From Dolomedes plantarius (lineage: Eukaryota > Arthropoda > Arachnida > Araneae > Dolomedidae): a stretch of 64,000 nucleotides of DNA. The notes under the pieces are model-generated. The model worked only from the letters and a program-made list of their open reading frames with translations, was not told the origin of the DNA and made no database searches. Of this stretch, positions 21,983-32,812 are shown in pieces. Location of the stretch: assembly GCA_907164885.2 (NCBI GenBank), contig OU015490.1, positions 211,942,347-212,006,346 on the forward strand, in the 5' to 3' direction. The translations under genes were made by a program, and so were the position numbers. The number at the start of each line of letters is the position of its first letter. Position 1 is the stretch's first letter.

Positions 21983-22758
21983 GGAGTAGTCACTTTTAAG
22001 TACATTTAAAAGTATATTTTTTAGACCTATGTTCGATTGTATGTACTACTCATGATTTTTGCTTGATTTACATGAAATGTTTTGAGTAACTGCCTAACAT
22101 ACTGTTTATTATATATATACAATATTTCAAGGTAATAAAAAATAAATAAAATTATATGTTTTGCATAAAAAGTGAATACAATATTTTTTAAACCAGCATT
22201 TTGCAGTCAACTTCTGTGCGCATTCTGTCAAAATAAATTATTAAGGTAGAGTAATAATTGTTTACTATATGTGATAACAATACTTTTGGCAATAATATCC
22301 ACCAACATTATTGTAAGTTATATTAAAACATTTTAGTACGTGCTATTTTTAATTAGAAATTTCAAAAATGACTGAATAAAAGCTTATAAAAAATTCTTTA
22401 AAAAATTAAATATGTTAAGGTTAATAAATGTTGGTGGATTTTGTTGCCTGAAGTATTGTAATCTAATATATTAAACAATTATTACTGTACCTTAATAATT
22501 TATTTTGACAGAATGCGCACAGCAGTTGATTACAAAATGATCGGTTTTTAAAAAAAAATATTCACTTTTTATGCATAAAAAATAATTTTATCTTTTTAAT
22601 TACCTTGGAATATTGTATATATATGTATATAAGAAACAGTATGTTAGGCACTTACTTAAAAAAATGCATGTAAATCAAGCAAAAATCATGAGTAGTACAT
22701 ACAATCGAATATAGGTCTAAAAGAGATACTTTTAAAGGTACTTAAAAGTGACTACTCC
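21983..22758. mobile_element. fold-back MITE, near-perfect palindrome
   Basis: The left arm (21983-22317) and right arm (22418-22758) are inverted copies, from GGAGTAGTCACTTTTAAGTA at the outer edge to 'tccaccaacatt' near the centre. A spacer of about 100 bp separates them. By eye the arms match at about 85-90%, with small indels. Transcribed, it would form a hairpin of more than 300 bp. There is no coding capacity. Confidence 0.85.
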
Positions 22759-23030
22759 AGTTTTTAAGCAGACAAGGGACCTTCAAACAGGAATTTTTTT
22801 AATTTTCTATTTTTAACTTTATATACAGAATTTTTGTTCCATTTTTAACTTTATATACAGAACTTTATATACAGACCGTTAGAATTTAAAATATGGTGGA
22901 ATAATGGCTGATTTCAAATGTTTTTATTGAAAATGCTGGCATTTTTCAAAATGTTCCGTGTGCATTTCATATAATTTAAAAACCTTAATTTTTTAAATTT
23001 CTGTTTACCATATTAATATAAACATAAATG

Positions 23031-23280
23031 AGTCGTGGGCGATAAAGAGGAGGTAGGTTTTAAAATTTCCGAAAAGTATTTTGTCACTGATTCAAGGGTT
23101 TGTTCCAAGGCTAATGGCGTGGAGGATGAGGTAAGTGCCTAGATAGTTTAGTTTAGTTCTGATCCAGGCACGTACCTCCTTTTCCAAGCCAACAGCCTTG
23201 GAACAAACCTTTGTATCCGTCAAAAAATGCTTTTCGGAAATTTTGGCTCTTACCTTCTTTTCATCGGCAACACCTCGACT
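23031..23280. repeat. inverted repeat with short loop
   Basis: The left arm starts 'agtcgtgggcgataaagagg'; the right arm complement starts 'agtcgaggtgttgccgatga'. Both contain AAATTTCCGAAAAG and GGTTTGTTCCAAGGCT. The arms are about 110 bp, with about 25 bp between. Each arm is open in the same relative frame and gives a similar peptide block (KISEK-F-TD--VCSKA), so it may be an inverted duplication of a coding fragment. Confidence 0.75.
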
Positions 23281-23560
23281 GTGCTATGATTTTTTTTAGT
23301 ATGAATCTAAAGCCAGAAATATTTTTATTCTTCAACCTACTTGTTATTATTTTATGTTTTTTTATATTTTTACTATAGTTCGTGGCGCATAAATTTGAAA
23401 AAAAATATTTGTGGTTTCAAAGAATGATGCACAGTCTTATGGCAAACACTTGCATTAACGATCCTGAGAAATTTGGATGACATGAGGAGCATTTGAATAC
23501 GCATGGAGCATTTTGAAATATTCTAGAATTTAAGAATTTGTTGATAATGCTCTAAAATAC

Positions 23561-23996
23561 TATAGAGATTCTATGCTCACTTCTACCCAGACTTGGGTGT
23601 ATATAATTTGAAGTGGCACTCTATTTGAATTTGAAGCAAACACAGTTTATACATGAAACAATGTTTATTGAATTCGTTGCACATATAATTGGCTTTTACA
23701 GCAATAAGCATGCGTACTACTTGTACGGAATGTATAAACACAGCTTTCAAGAACAATATATTTTTATACTCACGAACAGTAAGTCAAACCAGCAGTACTG
23801 CCACGTAAACTTCTGGCCCGCTAAGCACTAGCGCAGGATAACACCTTTTTCAACCTTAACAACCTCCCCTTTTCATTAATGACGCTGCGTGGTATTTATA
23901 CAAAGCGCGTATGCCGAAATTAGCATATCTAAAGCAGCTTCTTTAATTCACTCAAAAGTTCGATTCTTGTGAATCGAATCTTGTGTATACCTTACA
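23561..23996 (-). repeat. 3' LTR of gypsy element 2
   Basis: It runs from TATAGAGATTCTATG to GTATACCTTACA. On the element strand it begins TGTAAGG and ends CTCTATA, so the 3' dinucleotide is TA rather than the usual CA. It differs from the other LTR at three sites, including TTTATTG versus TTATTG. Confidence 0.96.
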
Positions 23997-24012
23997 CTGG
24001 CCTCCCTCGAAA
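23997..24012 (-). promoter_or_regulatory. polypurine tract of gypsy element 2
   Basis: On the minus strand CGAGGGAGGCCAG directly precedes the 3' LTR. The purine run GAGGGAGG is the likely primer for second-strand synthesis. Confidence 0.6.
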
Positions 24013-24536
24013 AAAAATTAGGTAACTGAGGTCTGAACGGCTTCAGTTAACTAATTGAAAACGCGTGCTGGTCTGACTTTTTACATAATGGGTGGCAAAG
24101 CCAAAAAACCTTCCACACGTTGTGTGGGGGAAAAACGCCACTACCATTTTACAAAACTAACCCCGAAAGGTCCAGGTGACACCATCACACAGTGGATTTG
24201 CAGAGTTGCGGATACTGGGCTGGCCAACTGCGCCCTAAAAAACTTATTTTAGTTAAAATTGTCAACACAATTGCACAGCATGACATTTCTTGACTGTTTG
24301 TATCTGCTCTCCCCAATTTATAATGCACATGTGTCATGATTTGTGAAGTTAGTACATTAGTGGTTAATTGGTATATTGTGCAGTATGTATTTTTTTCCTA
24401 GTCACTACATGTCCCCTTCAAAAATTTATAAAACAACAGTATGCCGTATTTTTTTTTCAGTGGCTCACCCCTTCCCCTCAAATTGTTTACACAGTATATA
24501 CACTGGGGAATTTCAAACCAATTTGGTTCGGTTTTA
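24013..24536. other. gypsy element 2 3' untranslated region
   Basis: No open frame on the element strand is long enough for an envelope protein. A plus-strand open frame at 24055-24252 has no recognisable domain. Confidence 0.6.
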
Positions 24537-27500
24537 TTAAAGGGTGGGAGTTAGAATAAGAAAGTTGATACAAGACTTGTTCCTCATGAATGCAGCAACT
24601 TCCTTGCACCAGTCTGTCCAATCCGTGGAACCTCTCTTGACGGTCGCAGTCCTAGTAAAGGGGTTCGTTGACCGTGTGGGCATCCTTCGTGCAGCAGGTC
24701 GTTGGTCCTGAGGCGCTGGTCCGGCTTGACGATGGACAGGAGGTCTCTTGGGAGGAGGATCTTGTTGGGCGGCAGAGATCTTTCGTTTCCTTTGCGTCTG
24801 CTTCCCCCGCTTGCGTGGATGTTCGAACGGCTGAGAGTCAGGCGCCGACGATGGAGAAGTCATGGGAGTCTTTCTTTTAACTCCTGACCGGGGTTCCTGT
24901 GCAGGAGTGGAGCTGCTTCCCTCATGCAGGTTATCACCGGAATCGTGAGTAGGGGGAGGACGGTCTTCGTTGGTGACCCCCGAGGGTCCAGCATCTTGTG
25001 AACCTTGTGAACCTTGTTGCACTTGATTTGAAAACAGGGTATAGTCTGCACGGTTTATATACCTCTTAATCTGGTCTATATTTGCGGGAACTTGCTGTTG
25101 GCCTTCTTGTAAGGTAACCATTGGGCCTGCTACCTTTTTTATTTGGTACGGACCTTGAAATTTCGGGCAAAATTTCCCGACTATGCCTTTACTGGCGTTA
25201 GATAGTGAGTGGGTGGCTTTTAAAACCCATTGCCCAACTTCAAATTTCTCCTCCCTACGATTTTTATCGTAGTATATCTTCTGTTGCTTCCGCATCTGGT
25301 CATTAACTTGCTTGACCTCGCGAAGCATCTCCTGAATATCAGCTAGTTGAAATTGAGGCCCTTGCCCCGGTACGAAGAATAGACTGTCTAAAGGGGTGAT
25401 AATCTTTCTGCCTAGAAAAACTTCGGCAGGTGTTTTGACTGTCGAGTCGTGGACGGCCGAACGTAATGCAAACGCAAACTGCTGTATATGTTGATCCCAT
25501 GTTTTATGATTGTTTTGTATAAATGCGCGAATCATTTTAACTACATTGCGATTTACCCGCTCCGCAATATTCGACTGTGGTCTATAAGTGACCATTTTTG
25601 CATGTTTTATTTGAAGCCTGCGACACAGGTCCGTGAAAACATCGCTGACAAACTGAACACCGTTATCGCTAATAATTTTTACAGGGGCACCATATCGCAA
25701 AACATAATTATGTGTAAATGCATCAGCAACTGCTTTGGCTGAGGCTCTACGCAGGGGTATAATTTCGGTCCATTTTGAAAAATGGTCGACTATTACGAGC
25801 AAGAACCTGTATTTTCCACTTGCACTACGGGGATATGGGCCTAATAAATCTATCCCTACGATTTCATTAGGGAACGTGGCCACGATACTTTGTAAAAAAC
25901 CCGCGGGGCGGTAATTTGTGTAGTTAGTACGCTGACAAGTGTCGCAGCTTTGAACGTACTGGGTGACCCACTTCCTCATTTGGGGCCAGTAAACCACCTC
26001 ATTAAGTCGAGAAAAAGTTTTTCGAATACCCATATGGCCGGCTGTAGGTAAATCGTGAAGAGTATGTAGAATGTGTGTTCTCATTGAACATGGAATGACG
26101 GGACGAATTTCACCATTCCGATTTGTGGATGATTTGTAAAAAAGGAGATCATCGACTAGTTCATAGTTCTGTGCTCTACCCTGTATAGCATGCAAATTAA
26201 CTCCGAAAAATTGTTCGGGGTTTTCTAGGTATTTAACTATATCTCCGAATTCCAGGTCTTTACGAAGTTCTTCTTTTAACTGCGTTTTATTATCTAGCAC
26301 AATAGAAGTGAGCATTTCACATTGAGTTATCGACTCCCCCTCTGGGTCTCTGCTTAAAGCATCCGCTACCAGATTTCCTTTCCCCGGACGATGCTCAATG
26401 ATTAATTTGTATTCCTGGATCTTTAATGCCCAGTGAATGACACGAGGCGTAAAATTTTTGCCCGAGTATAATCGGGTTAAAGCAGCATGGTCAGTTATAA
26501 CCCGAACCGGCTGTTCTGAGAAATAACAGCGAAATTTTTTGAGTGCTACGACAATAGCCAAACATTCCCTTTCAGTGGTTGTATAGTTTCGTTCTGCGGA
26601 ATTTAAAGTTCGCGATGTGAAAGCGATAGGTTGGTTTTCCTGCATTAGTACAGCGCCGATTCCGACATTAGAAGCATCCGTTTGCACTACGAATTGTAGC
26701 TTGTGATCTGGATGGCGTAGTACCGGAGCTTGGATCAATTTCTGCTTTAATGTTTGGAAGGCGTTCTGGGCTTCAGAACTCCACGTAAATTTAGTGCGTT
26801 TCTTTCGCAATTTGTAAAGCGGTTCGGCGACTTCCGAGAATGCAGGTATAAATGTGCGGTAATATGAGCAAAGACCAAGAAACGACGAAAGTTGTTTTCC
26901 CGTTTGTGGGATTTTAAACGCTTTTACAGCGTCGATTTTAGATGAATCCGTTTGAACGCCCTGACGCGTAATTTTGAATCCTAAATACGGTAGTTCTTTG
27001 CGGACGAACTGACACTTTTTTGTATTTATTGTTAAGCCAGCCTGTTTTATCAGAGAGAGCACTTCCTGTAAAAGAGCTAAGTGCTCGGTTAAAGTTTCCC
27101 CCCTAATAATTATGTCGTCGAGGTATACGGCAACGTTCTTTCCTAAAACAGGCCTTAGTACTATATCCATAAGTTTTTGGAATGTGCCAGGTGCCCCATT
27201 GAGTCCAAAGGGCATGCGACGAAACGCAAAAGTGCCTTTTTTTGTTATAAACGCCGTTTTTTTAACGTCTTCAGCCGCCATAGGTACTTGGAAAAACCCG
27301 GATGTTAAATCTAAAGTAGTCATGTATTTAAATGACTTTAAACTATGAAGAATATCCTCAATTATTGGCATAGGATATGTAGAGAATTTTGTTACTTTAT
27401 TCAGCCCCCTGTAATCAACTGCAAATCTCCAGGCTTCGGGATCAGTAATAGGCAAGTTGCCTTTTTTTCGACATAACACAACCGGACTTGCCCACGGACT

Positions 27501-28802
27501 ATCGACCGGCGAAATAATATTTTGGCGAAGCATTTTATCAATATGAATGTCTATAACATTCTGCTTGTTTGTATCGTACCTATATGGGCGGGCACGAATT
27601 GGGGGACTGTCTCCCGTATCAATTTTGTGAGTTGTAACGTGAGTAATACCTGGCTTGTCTGAAAATACCTCGGCAAATTTGTTTAAAGTAGTCTGTAAAC
27701 GAACTTTTTCGTATTCTTTTAAGTCCGTTTTCGACAAGTCAACCGGAACGGGCAGCACAGCTTCTTTGGACTGTTGGTGCATCTGCACCGAGATAGAATT
27801 CTGCTTGAAATTTAGTGCTACATTACACGAGTAGCAAAAATCAATCCCTAGGATAACCTCCAGTTGCATATTTCGCATTACATGAAAAACAAGGTCGTTT
27901 TTTTGGGATTGTATACTAATGTGTGTCAATAATGAGCCTAATATTTGACATTCTTCCCCTTGAGCTGAAAGTGTTCGTAATTTATTATGTGTGTTTAAGC
28001 GCTTCATGTCGTAATGCGATTTGAAGTACTTTTCTGACATGTACGACCTTTCGCTGCCGGTATCAAGTAAAGTTGTTATGGGAATTGAATCAATTTGCAA
28101 GTGCACATAAGGTAGTTGCACATTTTTTAATGTAAGCGCACTAATGTTACTATAACGTTGGGCTTTACTATCATGCCGTCCACGATGTCGATTTGAAACT
28201 CGCGAAAAATTTTGGCTGGGGTGTATAAAATCTCTCGTACCTGAATTAGGATAGGGGGTAGCGAAGAAATGCCTATTGTAATGTTTAGCTAAAGCTTGAA
28301 GGAGGGTAACCTTGCTTGTAATTGTTTGATTATCTAAAAAATCTTGAACACTTGGCTTCAAACGTTGGATAACTATTTTTAAGATTACCGCTTCCGTTAC
28401 CCCTTCTAAATATTCCTCACACTTGGAAATCTTTTCCGTAGCAAAATCTAATGCAGACTGACCTTCACGTTGCCTTAGCGAATAAATTTCCGCTTCAATT
28501 TCACTTTGATTAAAGGTCTTTGGAAAAACGGTAAGAAACTGTTGCTTGAATGACGAATAGTCAAAAATCAGATTACTGCTTTTCATACACGTGTACCACT
28601 GATATGCACTACCTCTTAAAGCGGCTAGAGCAATTTTAAGTTTATCCCCCTCTGGGGTGCATTGTTGCTGAAAGTAATGCTCAATTTTCTTTAGGAATTG
28701 GCTTGAGGGGCCGCCATTGAAGGTGGCTTCGAATGGCGCAATTTGCTGAACCATAATTACCCGAGGAAAATTTCCAGCAGGATTTTGTTCTACAACACTC
28801 AT
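24537..28802 (-). CDS. gag-pol: Ty3/gypsy gag-pol polyprotein, intact 1421 codons
   Basis: One ATG-to-stop frame encodes the whole replication machinery. Gag (about 1-230) has a capsid-like region (ALAALRGSAYQWY; YSLRQREGQSALDFATEKI) and a basic segment near 200-212, but no CCHC zinc knuckle. Protease: LLDTGSERS (DTGS 247-250) and VILGIDF. Reverse transcriptase: DYRGLNKV, TTLDLTSGFFQVPM (Asp about 498) and VAVYLDDIII (YLDD 560-563). RNase H: QTDASNVGIGAV, TERECLAIV, ITDHAALT and VADALSRD. Integrase: HDLPTAGH...CDTCQR zinc site, then GIDLLGPYP (Asp 985), ISDNGVQF (Asp 1046) and NIAERVNR (Glu 1081), giving D,D35E spacing. A proline-rich, strongly basic tail of about 170 residues follows (KRKTP, HPRKRGKQTQRKRK). 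All catalytic residues are present, and gag and pol share one frame with no shift. Confidence 0.97.
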   Translation of the reverse strand: MSVVEQNPAGNFPRVIMVQQIAPFEATFNGGPSSQFLKKIEHYFQQQCTPEGDKLKIALAALRGSAYQWYTCMKSSNLIFDYSSFKQQFLTVFPKTFNQSEIEAEIYSLRQREGQSALDFATEKISKCEEYLEGVTEAVILKIVIQRLKPSVQDFLDNQTITSKVTLLQALAKHYNRHFFATPYPNSGTRDFIHPSQNFSRVSNRHRGRHDSKAQRYSNISALTLKNVQLPYVHLQIDSIPITTLLDTGSERSYMSEKYFKSHYDMKRLNTHNKLRTLSAQGEECQILGSLLTHISIQSQKNDLVFHVMRNMQLEVILGIDFCYSCNVALNFKQNSISVQMHQQSKEAVLPVPVDLSKTDLKEYEKVRLQTTLNKFAEVFSDKPGITHVTTHKIDTGDSPPIRARPYRYDTNKQNVIDIHIDKMLRQNIISPVDSPWASPVVLCRKKGNLPITDPEAWRFAVDYRGLNKVTKFSTYPMPIIEDILHSLKSFKYMTTLDLTSGFFQVPMAAEDVKKTAFITKKGTFAFRRMPFGLNGAPGTFQKLMDIVLRPVLGKNVAVYLDDIIIRGETLTEHLALLQEVLSLIKQAGLTINTKKCQFVRKELPYLGFKITRQGVQTDSSKIDAVKAFKIPQTGKQLSSFLGLCSYYRTFIPAFSEVAEPLYKLRKKRTKFTWSSEAQNAFQTLKQKLIQAPVLRHPDHKLQFVVQTDASNVGIGAVLMQENQPIAFTSRTLNSAERNYTTTERECLAIVVALKKFRCYFSEQPVRVITDHAALTRLYSGKNFTPRVIHWALKIQEYKLIIEHRPGKGNLVADALSRDPEGESITQCEMLTSIVLDNKTQLKEELRKDLEFGDIVKYLENPEQFFGVNLHAIQGRAQNYELVDDLLFYKSSTNRNGEIRPVIPCSMRTHILHTLHDLPTAGHMGIRKTFSRLNEVVYWPQMRKWVTQYVQSCDTCQRTNYTNYRPAGFLQSIVATFPNEIVGIDLLGPYPRSASGKYRFLLVIVDHFSKWTEIIPLRRASAKAVADAFTHNYVLRYGAPVKIISDNGVQFVSDVFTDLCRRLQIKHAKMVTYRPQSNIAERVNRNVVKMIRAFIQNNHKTWDQHIQQFAFALRSAVHDSTVKTPAEVFLGRKIITPLDSLFFVPGQGPQFQLADIQEMLREVKQVNDQMRKQQKIYYDKNRREEKFEVGQWVLKATHSLSNASKGIVGKFCPKFQGPYQIKKVAGPMVTLQEGQQQVPANIDQIKRYINRADYTLFSNQVQQGSQGSQDAGPSGVTNEDRPPPTHDSGDNLHEGSSSTPAQEPRSGVKRKTPMTSPSSAPDSQPFEHPRKRGKQTQRKRKISAAQQDPPPKRPPVHRQAGPAPQDQRPAARRMPTRSTNPFTRTATVKRGSTDWTDWCKEVAAFMRNKSCINFLILTPTL

Positions 28803-28925
28803 TTTTTAAATAGTATATAAGTACTTGCAACAATTTTATCAATATACGTACACAGTACACAGTTTTTAATTTCAATTATGTTGTTCGTTACAAATTTAAC
28901 GCTAACTACCAGGGTATATATATTT

Positions 28926-28935
28926 TCGGGCGCCA
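28926..28935 (-). promoter_or_regulatory. primer-binding site of gypsy element 2
   Basis: On the minus strand TGGCGCCCGA starts one base after the 5' LTR. It matches the first ten or so bases of the lysine-tRNA type of primer site, after which the match ends. Confidence 0.7.
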
Positions 28936-28936
28936 G

Positions 28937-29371
28937 TATAGAGATTCTATGCTCAATTCTACCCAGACTTGGGTGTATATAATTTGAAGTGGCACTCTAT
29001 TTGAATTTGAAGCAAACACAGTTTATACATGAAACAATGTTATTGAATTCGTTGCACATATAATTGGCTTTTACAGCAATAAGCATGCGTACTACTTGTA
29101 CGGAATGTATAAACACAGCTTTCAAGAACAATATATTTTTATACTCACGAACAGTAAGTCAAACCAGCAGTACTGCCACGTAAACTTCTGGCCCGCTAAG
29201 CACTAGCGCAGGATAACACCTTTTTCAACCTTAACAACCTCCCCTTTTCATTAATGACGCTGCGTGGTATTTATACAAAGCGCGTATGCCGAAATTAGCA
29301 TATCTAAAGCAGATTCTTTAATTCACTCAAAAGTTCGATTCTTGTGAATCGAATCTTGTGTATACCTTACA
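28937..29371 (-). repeat. 5' LTR of gypsy element 2
   Basis: It is the partner of 23561-23996 with three visible differences (ATTCT for CTTCT, one T fewer in GTTATTG, AGATTC for AGCTTC). Confidence 0.96.
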
Positions 29372-29460
29372 ATACTTAATTGTGCATTCTAAGTATATCC
29401 ATTGAAGTAAATATGAATATTAATTAATCTAATTTTCTGTATAGAGTAAAATGTTGAAAG

Positions 29461-30224
29461 TTTAAGGGGTTAGGTGCCTTTTAAAAGCCAAGAGGCCCGA
29501 CAAACATATCCCTATGTTCAATCATCAGTAGTTCGAAAATAATTTTTTCAAAACTATGGAAAGTTTAAGGTGAGTTAAACATTTTTTATTCTTTGTAAAT
29601 ATGACTTTCAATTTTTTTTCTAAATTGAAGAGAATGTTTTCTATTGTTTAAAAATTCAACCACCATTTTTTTCATTCTTATGTCATTACGCACATGATAT
29701 CACAAGAAAAGTTGGCTAGAATTCCATGAAATTTTATACAAGTGCAGTATAAACATGTATACTTAAAATGACCGACGAATATGTCACTCGTATTATAAAA
29801 ATTCCAATTACAGTAAAATTTATCAAAAACTTTTTGAAATTAAAAAAAAAATTAAAAACCCTTTTTTTTCCTATGAAGAATTAAGAATTTTGATTTCAAA
29901 GTAGGTCATTTAAAAGATATGTTATATAGCTTAATTTTGAATCTAAAATGCATGTGTATATTCCTTAATATAGAGATTCAATCATGCGTGCAGTGATATA
30001 ACATTGAAAAAAAACAATGGTTGAAATTTAAAAAAATATAAAAACTTATCTTCAAGCTAGAAAAGTTTAGAGCCATATTTATAAAGAAAAAAGAGTATTT
30101 AGCTTAGAGTAAAATTTTCATATTACTGAATAAATTATTTTCATATTACTGAATAAATTATTTTCATAACTAATGATGACTGAAAATAGGGTATTAGCTC
30201 TTAAAAGGTTCCTGACCCATTAAA
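29461..30224. mobile_element. MITE with about 27-bp terminal inverted repeats
   Basis: The left end is TTTAAGGGGTTAGGTGCCTT; the right end complement is TTTAATGGGTCAGGAACCTT. The interior is AT-rich and non-coding, of similar size (764 bp) and composition to the 17554-18280 MITE, whose ends also begin TTAAGGGG. A short internal duplication ('ttttcatattactgaataaa' twice) lies near 30120-30165. Confidence 0.6.
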
Positions 30225-31042
<818 letters not shown>

Positions 31043-31431
31043 TGCAAAAATAGAAATATAACTAGAAGGGTACGATAGCATGATTAAGTTACAAATATGG
31101 GATACCCAAAACAGGTAAATTCGTATCCAGAAACATCACTTCCTGAAACACCATTTCATTTTTACAATGCATTGTAGACCCACCTCCTAGTTGTGCACGT
31201 CTTTTTACGGCAGAGTTATCTACTGCTTTTGTCACATTTTCTCACCCCAAGGGTAGCTCAAAATGTGTTCCGTGAATTTATCCATATTGAATTGTACCGA
31301 CAGAGGACTGTCGCAAAGAAAATTATATGAATTGTCGAATGCACTCAGTCGTTGTAATGTGTAATCTTTTATAGTACGAAGCAAACCTTAGGGAATACCT
31401 TTGACATTTTTCTCTTTTTTATGCTCTACAC

Positions 31432-32290
31432 TAGGGTGGAGTGAAAAAGACAAAATATTTTTATTTTTATTTTTAATATTTCCTGACTCAACAAATGGTG
31501 CAGTTTAGCAAAAAAGACACTGCAAAAAATCCCATGGCAATCACTCATCGTCTTCATGTTCAATACAGGTGGTCAAAGATAGGAATACTAACGTCAAAAG
31601 TAAAACGATCAATTTCCTTTATTTAATTTTAATGTTTACAATGGCTTTATTTTCTGACTCAAAAAAAGTTCTAATTATAACAAAAACAGGAAATCATTGT
31701 CATTTCTAAAAAATATCACTAATATACAATTTACTTTAATCAGTTTTCAATTTTGTATTTCACTTGAGGGCCAAAATAATTATCTTTGGTGTCAAACTTT
31801 GGAAGTTCCTTTCGTGACTTGATTCCACTGCGAATGTATCCATCCCTGGCTTCTGCTCCACATGTTACCAATGATCTTTGCGTTACTAGTCGCACATGCC
31901 TCTCTACTGCTTTAGAATGGCAAAATAGCCTCTCTCTTTTATTCCAAATTGTGAACCTTTCTGATCATACTTGCTATGTATTCGTCACTGAGATTCATGG
32001 TAGCTGGTGGTTCTAAAAGATTGTTCCAGTTAATCATCTCAAAATATTCCTCTGCTTCGAAATTTAAATTTGGAAGATCAAATTGGCGTATTTTCCCCTT
32101 CCAGTCAGTTTTTCTTGCTCTCGGTATTCTTTTGAGGCCAATTTCTCGAATATGTGATCGTTGATTTAACAGCATTGCCAACAGAATGCTTGCAGAGTGA
32201 GCAAAATGAGAATTCCTCTGAATATCTTTGTGAACGATTGACTTAAAATATTCTGGAAAGAATGAGCTTTTTTATATCCTTCCGTGCAGG
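31432..32290 (-). pseudogene. DNA-transposon protein C-terminal half with left terminus
   Basis: The left edge TAGGGTGGAGTGAAAAAG matches the ends of the element at 32813-33716. Minus-strand frames read FDLPNLNFEAEEYFEMINW (31939-32181), then, after a frameshift, FCHSKAVERHVRLVTQRSL and RDGYIRSGIKSRKELPKF, ending near 31745. I recall similar uncharacterised proteins from arthropod genomes that behave as repeats, but I cannot name a family. It is probably the C-terminus of the protein whose N-terminal half lies in the next element. Confidence 0.55.
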
Positions 32291-32559
32291 TGACGCGCTC
32301 CATGAGTAGCTCTTGAGATTTTCTTTATTTCAAACCAGGATGGCACGTAAATTTTCATGACTTATTGTACTAGGAGCTTAAAGTTTTCTGTTGTTTCGGC
32401 CGTCGACGCATATAAGCGCAGAATTCTGTTGGCTGTAGTGAGCCATCTTGAAGGAGACGTCGTTCAGGGACTTCTGTTTGCTAAATCCGGAAGGCACTCC
32501 CCCGAGGATACTGCCCTAGAAATATCAAAAATGTATTTTGGTTTGCCCTGAGGTCTTTT

Positions 32560-32812
32560 TTCTCAATTTCAGGCAGAACAACTGGAATTTGCTCAAAGAC
32601 CATTTCTTCCACATGGGCTCAGGAGAATCATAACTCGATTCGAGAAAACCGGACATGCATTTCAGCCGGGTCAAGGATGTAAACCGGTTCGTTCAGATCT
32701 CATCGAAGATCTTGCCAGTGCTGTTGAACAATCAATGGATAATGTTGTAAGCTCTAGTAACGCATGTGTAGTGTCACGATAATTGGATGTTCCATTTGGC
32801 ACAGTGTGGAAT
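32560..32812 (+). pseudogene. mariner/IS630-type helix-turn-helix fragment
   Basis: Translation gives LRRIITRFEKTGHAFQPGQG and a segment ending LDVPFGTVWN, after one stop. This is the usual layout of a paired-type DNA-binding domain: 'RFE-TG' linker, variable region, then 'S-STVWRIL'. It lies between two pieces of another transposon and has no catalytic domain. Confidence 0.45.

Larger units (their letters stand above)
23561..29371 (-). mobile_element. intact, recently inserted Ty3/gypsy retrotransposon
   Basis: It is a complete 5.8-kb element: LTRs at both ends, a primer-binding site, one uninterrupted gag-pol frame and a polypurine tract. ATAC flanks it on both sides (23557-23560 and 29372-29375; AATAC if the terminal base is assigned to the duplication). 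I count only three differences between the LTRs, so the insertion is very young. No envelope gene fits in the remaining 540 bp. Confidence 0.96.

Noticed and set aside
22770..22800. MITE ends of the 'acaagggacctt' type at 22770 and 44237, and the related 37389
   Set aside because: No inverted partner could be found for any of them inside the window, so no element can be delimited.
24055..24252. Plus-strand open frame near the 3' end of gypsy element 2, as a possible envelope or accessory gene
   Set aside because: It is on the wrong strand, short, and has no recognisable motif. The element has no room for an envelope gene.
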